Assembly (NCBI RefSeq): GCF_000316625.1
Contig: NC_019676.1
Coordinates: 5,660,501 to 5,724,500 of the forward strand
Direction of reading: 5' to 3'
DNA from: Nostoc sp. PCC 7107
GTDB lineage: Bacteria; Cyanobacteriota; Cyanobacteriia; Cyanobacteriales; Nostocaceae
DNA length: 64,000 nucleotides
Every line of letters begins with the position of its first letter. Within the stretch, counting starts at the first letter, position 1. Below, piece after piece: positions 54,105-62,777 of this stretch. Under the pieces are notes generated by a model. That model searched no databases. It worked only from the letters and a program-made list of their open reading frames with translations, and was not told where the DNA came from. The translations under genes and the position numbers were made by a program.

Positions 54105-56024
54105 CTAGAGCAAATCAGTGATTGAAAATTGTCGCTGGCGATCGAGTTCTTGAAGTTTGATTTTTTCGGTGTAGAATGCCTGATAATACGATCGCCATTT
54201 TTCTGGCTCTGTTTCTGGATCAGTTTCTTGCCACAGCTCTAAAAAGTAACGATAGCGCTTTTCGCGCAATACTCTCTCCATACAAGCAGTTGCAGCTTGC
54301 ACAACTTGCGGTGTACGTAAGATTTGTTTTTTCCCTGTCTCATTTAAATGAAACAGATGGGAGATTAATTCTATTTCTTCTGCTAATTCTAAGTATCTGT
54401 CTTGTAAACTTGAGATTAAATTAATTGGGTCGTTTGTTACATCTACAATCTGTCGCCACAACGAACGATGGTGAGACAGGCTAAAATCTAAATTTCGTTC
54501 TTCTAGTTCGTGAATAATTGCTGGTCGTTGTTCGGGACAATGGAGGTATATCCGCAGTAATAAACCTTCGGCGTGTTCTAAAAGACTGCGTTCTGTAGTG
54601 GGTATGGGAAAGGGAGATGTTTTTTTGCTACCCCATTCTCTTTTTGTGGATATTGGCTGAGAATAAGCAGCTGTGGCTGGTGCAATTTGAGTTAACAAAT
54701 TTTCTGCTCTTAAGGATATTAGGTTTGTATCACCCAAACTGAGAATTTCGGCACAACGACCCACATAATAGCTGCGCGTATCATTATTTGCAATATTTTT
54801 CAGTAATTTTACTATCTGCTGAGTTACCTGCTGAAAATCAGTCGCCTGTTTTAAGTCTCTGTCTTGAGTAACTTGCTGAATTTGCCAGTCTAACCAAAGT
54901 GGCGCATTTTTTAATAATTCTTGGTATTCTTCAGTACCGTGAGTGTGCAAGTATTCATCTGCATCTTTGCCATCAGGGATATTGAGAATCTTGAGTTGGA
55001 CTTCACCTTTATATGCTAAATCTGCAATTTCGCCGATCGCCCGTTCCGCTGCATTTATCCCGGCTTTATCCGCATCAAAGTTGAGAACTAACTGTTTAGA
55101 GTCGGTGTAACGTAATACCAAGCGGACTTGTTCTAAACTCAAGGCTGTACCGAGAGAAGCAACAGCGTTATTAATCCCCACAGCATGAAGGGCGATCGCA
55201 TCAAAATATCCTTCTACTACCACAGCTTGATCAAGTTGAGCAATCCCGGCTTTGGCTAAGTCGATGGCGAATAAGGTTTTACCTTTATTAAATAGTTCGG
55301 TTTCTGGGGAATTGAGATATTTTGGCTGTTCATCTGTCAGAGTTCGCCCACCGAAAGCAATTACGCGCCCTTGAATATCGCGGATGGGAATCATTAGGCG
55401 ATCGCGGAATACATCATAATAACCGCCGCCTTCTTTGCGCGGCTTAATCAATCCGGCTTTTTCTACCAACTGCACTGGGTAATGTTTATTTTCCACCAAA
55501 TAGCGGTACAGGGTTTCCCAACCTGCGGGGGCGTAACCCAAACCAAACTGCTGAATGGTTTCTTCTTTGAGTTGGCGCTGAGAAAGTAAATACTGCATCG
55601 CCTTTTGCGCCTGAGTTTGGCGCAGGGCGTGTTGATAAAAATTTGCTGTCGCCGCGAGAACTTCATACAACTGTTCACGCAACGACATTTGACGCTGTAA
55701 TTCTTGTCTTTGTTCAGGTTCTAGGGTTTGCACATTCACTTGATAGCGCCGCGCCAAATCCAGCACGACTTCCGTGAAAGACTGCTTACCCAAATCCATC
55801 AAAAACTTAATCGCATTTCCCCCAGCTTGACAGCCGAAGCAATAATACATTTGCTTACCCTGACTGACTGTGAAGCTAGGACTTTTCTCATTATGGAACG
55901 GACACAGCCCGACAAAATCTTTACCACGCTTGCGTAAAACTACGTGTTCTGAGACAACATCTACAATGTCAGCACGTTGTTTAATTTCCTCAATTGTGTC
56001 TGGGTGCAAGCGGGGAATATACAT
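54105..56024 (-). CDS. dnaG: DNA primase
   Basis: ATG 56024 gives the usual cyanobacterial start (MYIPRLHPDTI); ATG 56033 lies inside an STRR repeat and is less likely. The product has 639 residues. The N-terminal CHC2 zinc finger has CPFHNEKSPSF and YYCFGCQAGG. The Toprim core follows with VVVEGYFDAIAL and LNFDADKAGINA (acidic residues for metal binding). The C-terminal helicase-binding part is shorter. It makes RNA primers for DNA replication with the replicative helicase. No adjacent rpoD or rpsU, the genes often near dnaG, is seen. Confidence 0.95.
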   Translation of the reverse strand: MYIPRLHPDTIEEIKQRADIVDVVSEHVVLRKRGKDFVGLCPFHNEKSPSFTVSQGKQMYYCFGCQAGGNAIKFLMDLGKQSFTEVVLDLARRYQVNVQTLEPEQRQELQRQMSLREQLYEVLAATANFYQHALRQTQAQKAMQYLLSQRQLKEETIQQFGLGYAPAGWETLYRYLVENKHYPVQLVEKAGLIKPRKEGGGYYDVFRDRLMIPIRDIQGRVIAFGGRTLTDEQPKYLNSPETELFNKGKTLFAIDLAKAGIAQLDQAVVVEGYFDAIALHAVGINNAVASLGTALSLEQVRLVLRYTDSKQLVLNFDADKAGINAAERAIGEIADLAYKGEVQLKILNIPDGKDADEYLHTHGTEEYQELLKNAPLWLDWQIQQVTQDRDLKQATDFQQVTQQIVKLLKNIANNDTRSYYVGRCAEILSLGDTNLISLRAENLLTQIAPATAAYSQPISTKREWGSKKTSPFPIPTTERSLLEHAEGLLLRIYLHCPEQRPAIIHELEERNLDFSLSHHRSLWRQIVDVTNDPINLISSLQDRYLELAEEIELISHLFHLNETGKKQILRTPQVVQAATACMERVLREKRYRYFLELWQETDPETEPEKWRSYYQAFYTEKIKLQELDRQRQFSITDLL

Positions 56025-56097
56025 ATTAGTCATTTGTCAATAGTCATTAGTCATTGGTGATTGCAAAGAACAAAGGACAAATGACTAATGACAAAAT
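56025..56097. repeat. Heptamer repeats with inverted arms (STRR)
   Basis: TAGTCATT units at 56028-56055 and their complement AATGACTAATGAC at about 56080-56093 form inverted arms around a 20-nt middle. This is a typical cyanobacterial STRR. It overlaps the upstream edge of dnaG and blurs its start codon. Confidence 0.75.
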
Positions 56098-56186
56098 ACT
56101 TCTGATAACTATTATATTCTTGTGGCTAGGCGAAAAATTATGTATAAAATTGCTTACGCTTAATTTTTTAAGAGGAAATACTGAAG

Positions 56187-57539
56187 ATGGGGCGTATATT
56201 TATTTCGGCGGCGCACGGAGGCAAAGAAGCAGGAGGTATTGATCCAGGTTCCATCGCTGGGGGAACCACTGAAGCTAGAGAAATGATTCTGCTGCGAGAT
56301 TTAATTGTCACAGAACTGCGGGCGCGGACTTTTGAAATTTTGGCAGTTCCTGACGATTTAAGCGCGGCTGACTCCATTGCTTGGATAAATTCTCGTGGTC
56401 GTCGGGGTGATGTCGCCCTAGAAATTCATGCTGATTCCGCCAGTAGCCCAACTGTGCGTGGGGCGAGTGTCTTTTATATCGCCAATAATAATGAGCGTAA
56501 AAGTAATGGTGAATTGCTGTTAGTAGGTTTGTTACGCCGCATTCCTCAATTACCCAATCGTGGAGTTAAGCCAGATACAGATAGCGGCTTGGGACGTTTA
56601 GCCTTTTGTCGTCAAACCACACTGCCTTCATTATTAATGCAAGTGGGATTTCTCAGCAGCCCCGATGACCGCGCCTTGCTACAAAACCGTCGTCGGGATT
56701 TTGCGTTAGGTATTGCGGATGGATTAGCTTCTTGGAGTCGGGTAATTGACCCCACACCAGGAACCCCAACTGAACCAACTTATCCATCTATCAATATCAA
56801 CATCAACGGTCAGAATTACTCAGAACAAGGAATATTAGTCAATGGTAATGCTTATATTCCCATTGATTTAGTAGATCGGTTGCGGATTGACTTAACAACA
56901 GCACAGAATGTCAACCGGATTACCTACCGCAGAGTAGTGTATGTCAAAGCGGTTGAATTACGTGATTTTAATATTTCTGTTGCGTGGGATGGGGGAACGC
57001 GCACTGTTAACTTACGTTCCATTTTAGTAATTTGCAAAGGTCAAATGGATCAAATTATTTCCCGTGGAAATACCTCAGAAGTGCAGCTACAACTATTTTT
57101 GCGAAATAACAATGACAATGCTGTAGTCAAATTTCCAGACTTACCAAAACTTTATCGAGAAGAAGCCTCAATCGAAGGTGTCAACTATGATATTGCTTTT
57201 TGCCAAATGTGTTTAGAAACCGGATTTTTACGCTTTGGTGGTGATATTAGAGCAGAACAAAATAACTTTGCTGGACTTGGGAGTATTGGTGGTGGTGCAG
57301 CCGCAGCTGCGTTTGAAAATGCCAGAATTGGAGTTAGGGCGCATATTCAACATTTAAAAGCTTACGCCAGTTTAGAACCTTTGGTGAACGAAGTTGTTGA
57401 CCCCAGATTTCGCTTTGTGACTCGCGGAATTGCGCCGTTAATTAGTCAACTTTCTGGTCGTTGGTCAGCGGATTTAGACTATGGTGCGAAAATTATCGCT
57501 ATGTTGCAACGGTTATACGAATCAGCCGGATTAATGTAA
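56187..57539 (+). CDS. Peptidoglycan hydrolase: N-acetylmuramoyl-L-alanine amidase with glucosaminidase-like domain
   Basis: This is a 450-residue protein with AGAGGAAA upstream. Residues 1-190 form an Amidase_3 domain: zinc ligands are in SAAHGG, the following TTEAREM and ALEIHADS, with SLLMQVGFLSS near its end. Residues of about 200-310 are a beta-rich linker. Residues of about 330-445 resemble a glucosaminidase/lysozyme-like domain (QMCLETGFLRFGGD, NNFAGLG). The combination would cut both glycan and peptide bonds. There is no signal peptide at the called start, so export is not explained. Its last 9 bp overlap the convergent diguanylate cyclase gene. Confidence 0.85.
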   Translation: MGRIFISAAHGGKEAGGIDPGSIAGGTTEAREMILLRDLIVTELRARTFEILAVPDDLSAADSIAWINSRGRRGDVALEIHADSASSPTVRGASVFYIANNNERKSNGELLLVGLLRRIPQLPNRGVKPDTDSGLGRLAFCRQTTLPSLLMQVGFLSSPDDRALLQNRRRDFALGIADGLASWSRVIDPTPGTPTEPTYPSINININGQNYSEQGILVNGNAYIPIDLVDRLRIDLTTAQNVNRITYRRVVYVKAVELRDFNISVAWDGGTRTVNLRSILVICKGQMDQIISRGNTSEVQLQLFLRNNNDNAVVKFPDLPKLYREEASIEGVNYDIAFCQMCLETGFLRFGGDIRAEQNNFAGLGSIGGGAAAAAFENARIGVRAHIQHLKAYASLEPLVNEVVDPRFRFVTRGIAPLISQLSGRWSADLDYGAKIIAMLQRLYESAGLM

Positions 57540-59345
57540 TTGTGAGATATCCTCTGATACTGCTATAAAATAGCGATCGCGTCCCTGTTGTTTGGCATTA
57601 TACAGGGCTTGATCTGCTAAAGCGATGAGTATATCTGGCTTGATCTCCCAAGTGGGGATAAGAGAAGTAACCCCCAAACTCACAGTGACGATATTCTCGA
57701 CATCAGACTGTACATGAGGAATAGCCAGAACATGAATTGCTTGCTGAATACTTTGCGCTACGTTTATTGCTCCTGCTAAGTCAGTATTTGGGAGGAGTAT
57801 CGCAAATTCTTCTCCACCATAACGCGCTACAAGATCAGCAGGACGACGAACTGTCTGTTGAACAGTTTGCGCTACTCTGATGAGACAATCATCGCCTGCA
57901 AGATGACCATAGTAATCGTTGTAAAGTTTGAATTTATCAACATCAAATAATATCAGCGAGAGGGGTTGTTGTTCTCGTGTGAGAAGTTTCCATTCTGCTT
58001 GTAGTCGTCCATCTAAGCAGCGACGGTTAGCCACCTGAGTTAAACCATCTAGATTTACGAGTTTTTCTAGTTTCTGATTGGCATCTTCGGCTGTTTCTTT
58101 AGCAATTACTAACTCGGCGGTTCTCTCTTGTACTCGTTGTTCCAAAGTTGCCAAAGATGTTTGTAACTGAAGTGCCATATTATTAAATGATTTTGCCAGT
58201 TGACCGATTTCGTCTTTGGAGTTGACTTTGGCGCGGATATCTAAGTTACCTGCACTAAATTGGAAGACGATATTGGTAAGATAAATGATTGACTGTGTTA
58301 GCATTTGCCCAATCACAAAAGCAATAATTGTCACGATTGAAGCAATCAATGCAAATAAAAACATTGTGTCACGAATTTGCTTTTCTACAGGTGCTAAGGC
58401 AACAGCACGAGGTTGTGCGAATAATACAGACCAAGGTTTATATTTTAAATGCGCGATCGCAATCATATTAACCTGATTCCCTGTTGTTGACAGACCAGCA
58501 GTTAAATATAACTGTTGATTATCCAAAGCTTGCTTAAGTTTTAACTCATTAGTTGCCAATTTTGGAATAGGATCATTAGACAAACGCCCTTCAATTTGCA
58601 GTTGACTAACAACATCTAAAGGCAGCGGTACAATCGAGTGAAAAACTAGCTCTGGTGCAGTACTATGTGCTAAATAAATATTATTTTCATCTAAAAGAAT
58701 CGCCAAGGATTTATTCCCAGTCTGTTTAGTTTCTCTAGTTACCAACTGCTGAATGACTGTAGCATTGTATGAAACACGCAATACACCCAAGATGTCTCCC
58801 TTGGCATTGCGAACTGGACTACTAAAAAAGATGCTAACAAGGTCATGAATTTTTGGCGATCGCTTCATGCTAGAAACAAAAGGTAGTTTAGTTTGCAGTG
58901 GTTCCTTAAAATAATCTTGTTTTGATTCATCTGTACTAATGTCCAGTGTATTTGTTGTATTCAAAACATTTTTTCCGTTTAAGTCGAGCAAAGAGTATGA
59001 GAGAATATTGAGCAGATCTTTGCGACTGAGCCGGCTTAATGTTTCTGTTGCTAATTGCTTTTCGGGGCTATTATCTCGCTCTTTTGGAGTTAAGCTGAGG
59101 TAGCCTGCCAAGCCTGGTAAAAGTGCTTCTACACGCACAGCATTCAAATTTCTATCAATAAAAGCATCTATTCTGTTACTGGTTTGGTTGGCCGCCGCAG
59201 ATAGGGCTTGTTGAACGTTTTCAGTTAGGGCTTTTTCAGTTGTTTCTTTGTTGATAAATGCCAATAACAGCAGCGGAATCAAAGCAACAACAAGAAATGA
59301 GGCGATCAACTTTGGCCGGATGCTGCCCAAAAAAAAGTGCTGCAT
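57531..59345 (-). CDS. Membrane diguanylate cyclase (dCache-HAMP-GGDEF)
   Basis: This is a 604-residue protein. An N-terminal membrane helix (about 9-29), a large periplasmic dCache-like domain (about 30-325), a second helix (about 330-352), a HAMP region and a coiled coil (about 355-435) lead to a GGDEF domain. The active motif is GGEEF, with an RxxD inhibitory site (RPAD) five residues before it, so product feedback is likely. It makes c-di-GMP in response to a periplasmic signal. The solitary binding lipoprotein gene ends 9 bp before its start, suggesting a joint sensor. Confidence 0.9.
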   Translation of the reverse strand: MQHFFLGSIRPKLIASFLVVALIPLLLLAFINKETTEKALTENVQQALSAAANQTSNRIDAFIDRNLNAVRVEALLPGLAGYLSLTPKERDNSPEKQLATETLSRLSRKDLLNILSYSLLDLNGKNVLNTTNTLDISTDESKQDYFKEPLQTKLPFVSSMKRSPKIHDLVSIFFSSPVRNAKGDILGVLRVSYNATVIQQLVTRETKQTGNKSLAILLDENNIYLAHSTAPELVFHSIVPLPLDVVSQLQIEGRLSNDPIPKLATNELKLKQALDNQQLYLTAGLSTTGNQVNMIAIAHLKYKPWSVLFAQPRAVALAPVEKQIRDTMFLFALIASIVTIIAFVIGQMLTQSIIYLTNIVFQFSAGNLDIRAKVNSKDEIGQLAKSFNNMALQLQTSLATLEQRVQERTAELVIAKETAEDANQKLEKLVNLDGLTQVANRRCLDGRLQAEWKLLTREQQPLSLILFDVDKFKLYNDYYGHLAGDDCLIRVAQTVQQTVRRPADLVARYGGEEFAILLPNTDLAGAINVAQSIQQAIHVLAIPHVQSDVENIVTVSLGVTSLIPTWEIKPDILIALADQALYNAKQQGRDRYFIAVSEDISQLH

Positions 59346-59354
59346 GGCTCTAAA

Positions 59355-60344
59355 CTAGGAAGCAGGATTTAAAAAGGAAGAATTAAACAAACTTTTTAGC
59401 TCAGGAAGGCGCGTCATGCTGCCAGCACGAATAAAAAAATCTGCATATATTTTGGCAGTTTTGTATATAGAGTTAGGGCTACTAGATAGAAATAATTTTT
59501 CATTTGCACCTAAGTCACTTAGGTTTATTCCCGCTAGAGAGATTGTATTGTTAGGAATTTTTAACACACTGCTGATGATAGCATTTCCTTCCTGAACATT
59601 TGCTTTCCAGTAGTTTGATGCTTGCAACCATCCTTGCACAAATCCACGAATATCGTTAGGGCGATCGCGAATTATATCACCTCGAAAAACAATCATATCT
59701 AAAATTAAACCAGGGGTTTGTTTGCTGGTAAATAGAATATCTTCCCCTAATTTAATCGCTTCAGAAAGATGAGGTTCCCAAGTATGTCCAGCTTGAATAA
59801 TATTATTTTTTAGGTTTTGAGGAATGTCTAAAGCTTCTAATTGCACTAAGTTCACATCATCGCTGCTTAAGTTGGCACTTTTCAACATCTCGATCACGAA
59901 AACCTCGCTAAAACCGCCGAGATTTGCACCTAGTTTTTTCCCTCTTAAGTCAGCCACGCTTTTAATTTGTGGTTGAGCGACTACCACATCTGCACCTGTT
60001 GATTCATCTATCACAACAACGCCTTGTATATCTGGATTTGTGGCACTCAAGATGATAAAACTTCCTAAAGATAACGAAATACCATCATACTTACCCGCAC
60101 TGAAATTTGCTGCTTCTAATCGGGTGTATGGTTTAGAAATTAGTTCTACATCGACCCCTTGGGCTTTGAAGAATCCTTTTTCTTTAGCAATTATGCCTGG
60201 ATACTCTCCCACAAAAGAGCCAAATTGCACTTTCAAAGGAGGGCGTTTTAATTCAGTTGGTACTGAACCATGACAAGCAAATAGCAAACAAGCTGTAATC
60301 AGAAAAATACTCGCATATCTCAGCAGTTTAAACATAAAAGCCAT
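59355..60344 (-). CDS. Solitary SsuA/NMT1-type solute-binding lipoprotein
   Basis: ATG 60344 (or 60335) is chosen because it directly precedes a lipoprotein signal: FKLLRYASIFLITACLLFAC, with Cys at the end of LLFAC. The frame extends to 60458 only through an unrelated reading of the previous gene. The product has 329 residues. LKVQFGSFVGEYPGIIAKEKGFF is the first strand of SsuA/ThiY/NrtA-like binding proteins. No permease or ATPase gene is adjacent; the next gene, 9 bp on, is a membrane diguanylate cyclase. A sensory role with that enzyme is inferred. Confidence 0.8.
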   Translation of the reverse strand: MAFMFKLLRYASIFLITACLLFACHGSVPTELKRPPLKVQFGSFVGEYPGIIAKEKGFFKAQGVDVELISKPYTRLEAANFSAGKYDGISLSLGSFIILSATNPDIQGVVVIDESTGADVVVAQPQIKSVADLRGKKLGANLGGFSEVFVIEMLKSANLSSDDVNLVQLEALDIPQNLKNNIIQAGHTWEPHLSEAIKLGEDILFTSKQTPGLILDMIVFRGDIIRDRPNDIRGFVQGWLQASNYWKANVQEGNAIISSVLKIPNNTISLAGINLSDLGANEKLFLSSSPNSIYKTAKIYADFFIRAGSMTRLPELKSLFNSSFLNPAS

Positions 60345-60483
60345 CGAAATCGAGAGGTGACGATGCGCCTGTAGTATGGGCTGTAAAATTTGCGGCAATG
60401 ATTTTTTTTGCTTGTTCAACACTGCCATTGTCAAAGGCTTGGTAAAATTCCAGGGCAATGGCTTTGTTTTGTGCGGTAGACAT
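60328..60483 (-). pseudogene. Truncated SnoaL/NTF2-like ORF (N-terminal fragment)
   Basis: ATG 60483 opens a 51-residue frame: MSTAQNKAIALEFYQAFDNG, then the AANFTAHTTG and PLDFDGF segments. This is the N-terminus of SnoaL-like (ester cyclase) proteins, which normally have about 130 residues. It ends in TAA at 60328-60330, a few bases after the ATG codons (60344 and 60335) of the binding-lipoprotein gene. It is probably a deletion remnant joined to that gene, though it could act as a leader ORF coupling translation. Confidence 0.65.
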
Positions 60484-60554
60484 GGTTAGAGTCCTGACAG
60501 GATATTAAGCATTTAAATACCCTTATATTTACCCACAGTCAAGCGTAAATACTA

Positions 60555-62582
60555 TTAAAATCGCTGACCTATACCTAGATGCACTTTACTTTCTCCTTGG
60601 TCGTTAACGCCGTAGTCAGCCCGAATTAGTCCTAGTGGGGAATCTAAGCGCACACCTGCACCATAGCCAAAGCCGTAACCGGGTTTATCACGCGCACCAG
60701 CGGGGTCTCCTAAAACGGTGCTACCAGAACCTAAGTCTGAGCCGAAGTCGGCAAATAACACACCGCCAACTATGGGTAGGATGGGAAAGCGATATTCAGC
60801 GGAAGCTAAAACATAACTGCGTCCACTCCCAACTTTCCCGCCATCGTAACCGCGTATGGAGTTGGAACCACCTAAATTAAAGGCTTCGTAAGGTGGTAAA
60901 TCGCCAATGACTGTACCTGCTTGGACGTTTAAAGCGAATACTTGCGGTTGTTTACTGTCATATACCTTGACTGGTACATATTGGCTGAAATTGGCGGTGA
61001 CGCGGTTGAGGGAAATATTACCTTGACCGACGGGTATAGATTGTTCTGTACTCAATTTTAGTAAGGAACCTTGAGTGGGGTTGAGTGGGTTATTTCTGTT
61101 GTCTTTAGCAGCTGTGAAAGATACGGTAGTCAAGTCATCAATACCTGTACCACTGGCGGATAGGGGGTTATTTTGGGCATCGGTGGCGGTAACATTACCT
61201 TGGCGATCGCGGATTGTGGTTCTGGTATAATTCAATCCGAGAGAAGCATCCCAGCCGTCAATCGGTCTTTGCAAGCTGACACTCCCGCCAATTTGCCCTT
61301 CTCGCACTTTATCACCGTTAGCTAATTTGATGGTGTCGTCAAAGGTTTCAGAAAGTTCTTGGCGACGGAAGCCGTTAACGGTGTAACCTAAGCTGTCAGG
61401 ATTGTTGGGGCGATAAGGGTTGATTAATTTTCCATCTAATTGCAAATCACGGCTACTAACACCCACATTCAAATTTAAAATATTGTTTTTCCCGGCAACA
61501 TTTTGGTCTTGATAATTAACAGTACCAACAATTCCTTGATCGGCGTTATAACTCCCACCTAAGTTAATTGCCCGCGCGCCATTTTCTTTGAGTTCATAAA
61601 CTAAATTTAACTTAGTTGCATCGCCTTCTAAAGCAACATTCACGCTGGAAAATAAGCCTGTGCGATATAGTTGCTGAATATCTTGCTGAACTAATTTTTC
61701 TTGAAAGATTTGCCCAGATTTGAGTTGAATTTGCTGGCGTAAAAAGTCTGGTTTGGTGCGTCCACTTACAGGATTACCTTTGCTATCAACGGTTTGACCT
61801 TCGTCGTTGACAAAGCGAAATTTAATCTCACTTACCAAACCTTCAGCAACGTTAATGTTCAGAATTCCCTCACGGCTGGGTTTAATTGATAGCAACCGCG
61901 CCAAGTTATAACCGTTGTCGGTGTACCATTTGTTGGTCTGTTCCACAGCTTTTTGCAATCCGGCGGGACTGATGGCGCTGTTGAATTGGGGTTGGAATCG
62001 TTCAAGGACTACTGGATAAGTTAGTACTTTAGCACCGGAAAGTTGCAGCGATCGCACTATGACTGGTTGCACTTGATAAGTTACACTCAACCCTGTAGCG
62101 GTGGTACGGCTATTGACATTGGCCGTGGTAAATAAACCAGTTTCTAAAATTGCGGCGACATCTTGTTGTAATTGGTTTTGGCTGGTGTCTCCCCCAGACT
62201 GGGTTTTGATAACTCGGCGGACAATTTCTTGTAATTCGGGAGTTGCGCCTACTATTTGTACATCTGTCGCTGTGACGACTAAGTTATTGTCTGTTGGTAA
62301 AGATGGCGTAAGTTTCACGGTAGTATTACTCTGATTAACTGGAGTTAGTACTACTGGCGAATTTTTGTTAATACCTTTGGTATTTGAGGAAAACTGTGGC
62401 ACTATGACAGTCTCCGGTAATGAAATTGCTTCTACTCTTGTGGGGGTTTCTTCAATTACCGGAACCACTACATCTTTTTTAGTTTCGTTGGCTGAGGTAG
62501 TTGGTGCAGCTAGGGCTTGTTGTGTCACATTACTAGCCGCTAAAGTAGCTAAAGTTAAAATTGCTGTTTTAGAAATTTGCAT
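60555..62582 (-). CDS. Omp85/BamA family outer-membrane protein
   Basis: This is a 675-residue protein. A signal peptide is visible (residues 1-26, ending QQALAAP). A Pro/Thr/Val-rich linker to about residue 100 and POTRA domains (about 103-350; EIVRRVIKTQSGG, WYTDNGYNLARLLSI) follow. The C-terminal beta barrel (360-675) carries the lid-lock motif SIRGYDGG and ends with HLGIGQRF (C-terminal Phe). It inserts beta-barrel proteins into the outer membrane. It is divergent from the LpxB-related gene. STRR-type repeats lie in the 195-bp gap. Confidence 0.92.
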   Translation of the reverse strand: MQISKTAILTLATLAASNVTQQALAAPTTSANETKKDVVVPVIEETPTRVEAISLPETVIVPQFSSNTKGINKNSPVVLTPVNQSNTTVKLTPSLPTDNNLVVTATDVQIVGATPELQEIVRRVIKTQSGGDTSQNQLQQDVAAILETGLFTTANVNSRTTATGLSVTYQVQPVIVRSLQLSGAKVLTYPVVLERFQPQFNSAISPAGLQKAVEQTNKWYTDNGYNLARLLSIKPSREGILNINVAEGLVSEIKFRFVNDEGQTVDSKGNPVSGRTKPDFLRQQIQLKSGQIFQEKLVQQDIQQLYRTGLFSSVNVALEGDATKLNLVYELKENGARAINLGGSYNADQGIVGTVNYQDQNVAGKNNILNLNVGVSSRDLQLDGKLINPYRPNNPDSLGYTVNGFRRQELSETFDDTIKLANGDKVREGQIGGSVSLQRPIDGWDASLGLNYTRTTIRDRQGNVTATDAQNNPLSASGTGIDDLTTVSFTAAKDNRNNPLNPTQGSLLKLSTEQSIPVGQGNISLNRVTANFSQYVPVKVYDSKQPQVFALNVQAGTVIGDLPPYEAFNLGGSNSIRGYDGGKVGSGRSYVLASAEYRFPILPIVGGVLFADFGSDLGSGSTVLGDPAGARDKPGYGFGYGAGVRLDSPLGLIRADYGVNDQGESKVHLGIGQRF

Positions 62583-62777
62583 AACAAATAATTACTAATT
62601 CGTAATTCGTAATTAAAGGATGTAGGCTTACGCCACTGGCTGAGTAAAAATAGCCGTGGTTCCCTCAATTTATTGACGGAAGTAATAAGCTTTAAGCCCT
62701 TAGCTAACTTCTATGGGTTAATTACGAATTATCAATTACAAATTATCTTGACAGTTAATCTTGATGTTTTGTTTCTT
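62583..62777. repeat. Intergenic STRR region between Omp85 and the LpxB-related gene
   Basis: The gap contains AATTCGTAATTCGTAATT and later AATTACGAATTATCAATTAC-type heptamer-like repeats, plus a short hairpin-rich middle (GGCTGAGTAAAAATAGCC). Promoters for both genes must be here; none can be placed firmly. Confidence 0.6.

Noticed and set aside
62630-62725. Possible third ydaO-like riboswitch (AGCCCTTAGCTAACTTC motif)
   Set aside because: Only a fragment resembling AGCCCGTCAGCTAAC is present; the 5' GGAGGAACCAA block is missing and the region is repeat-derived.
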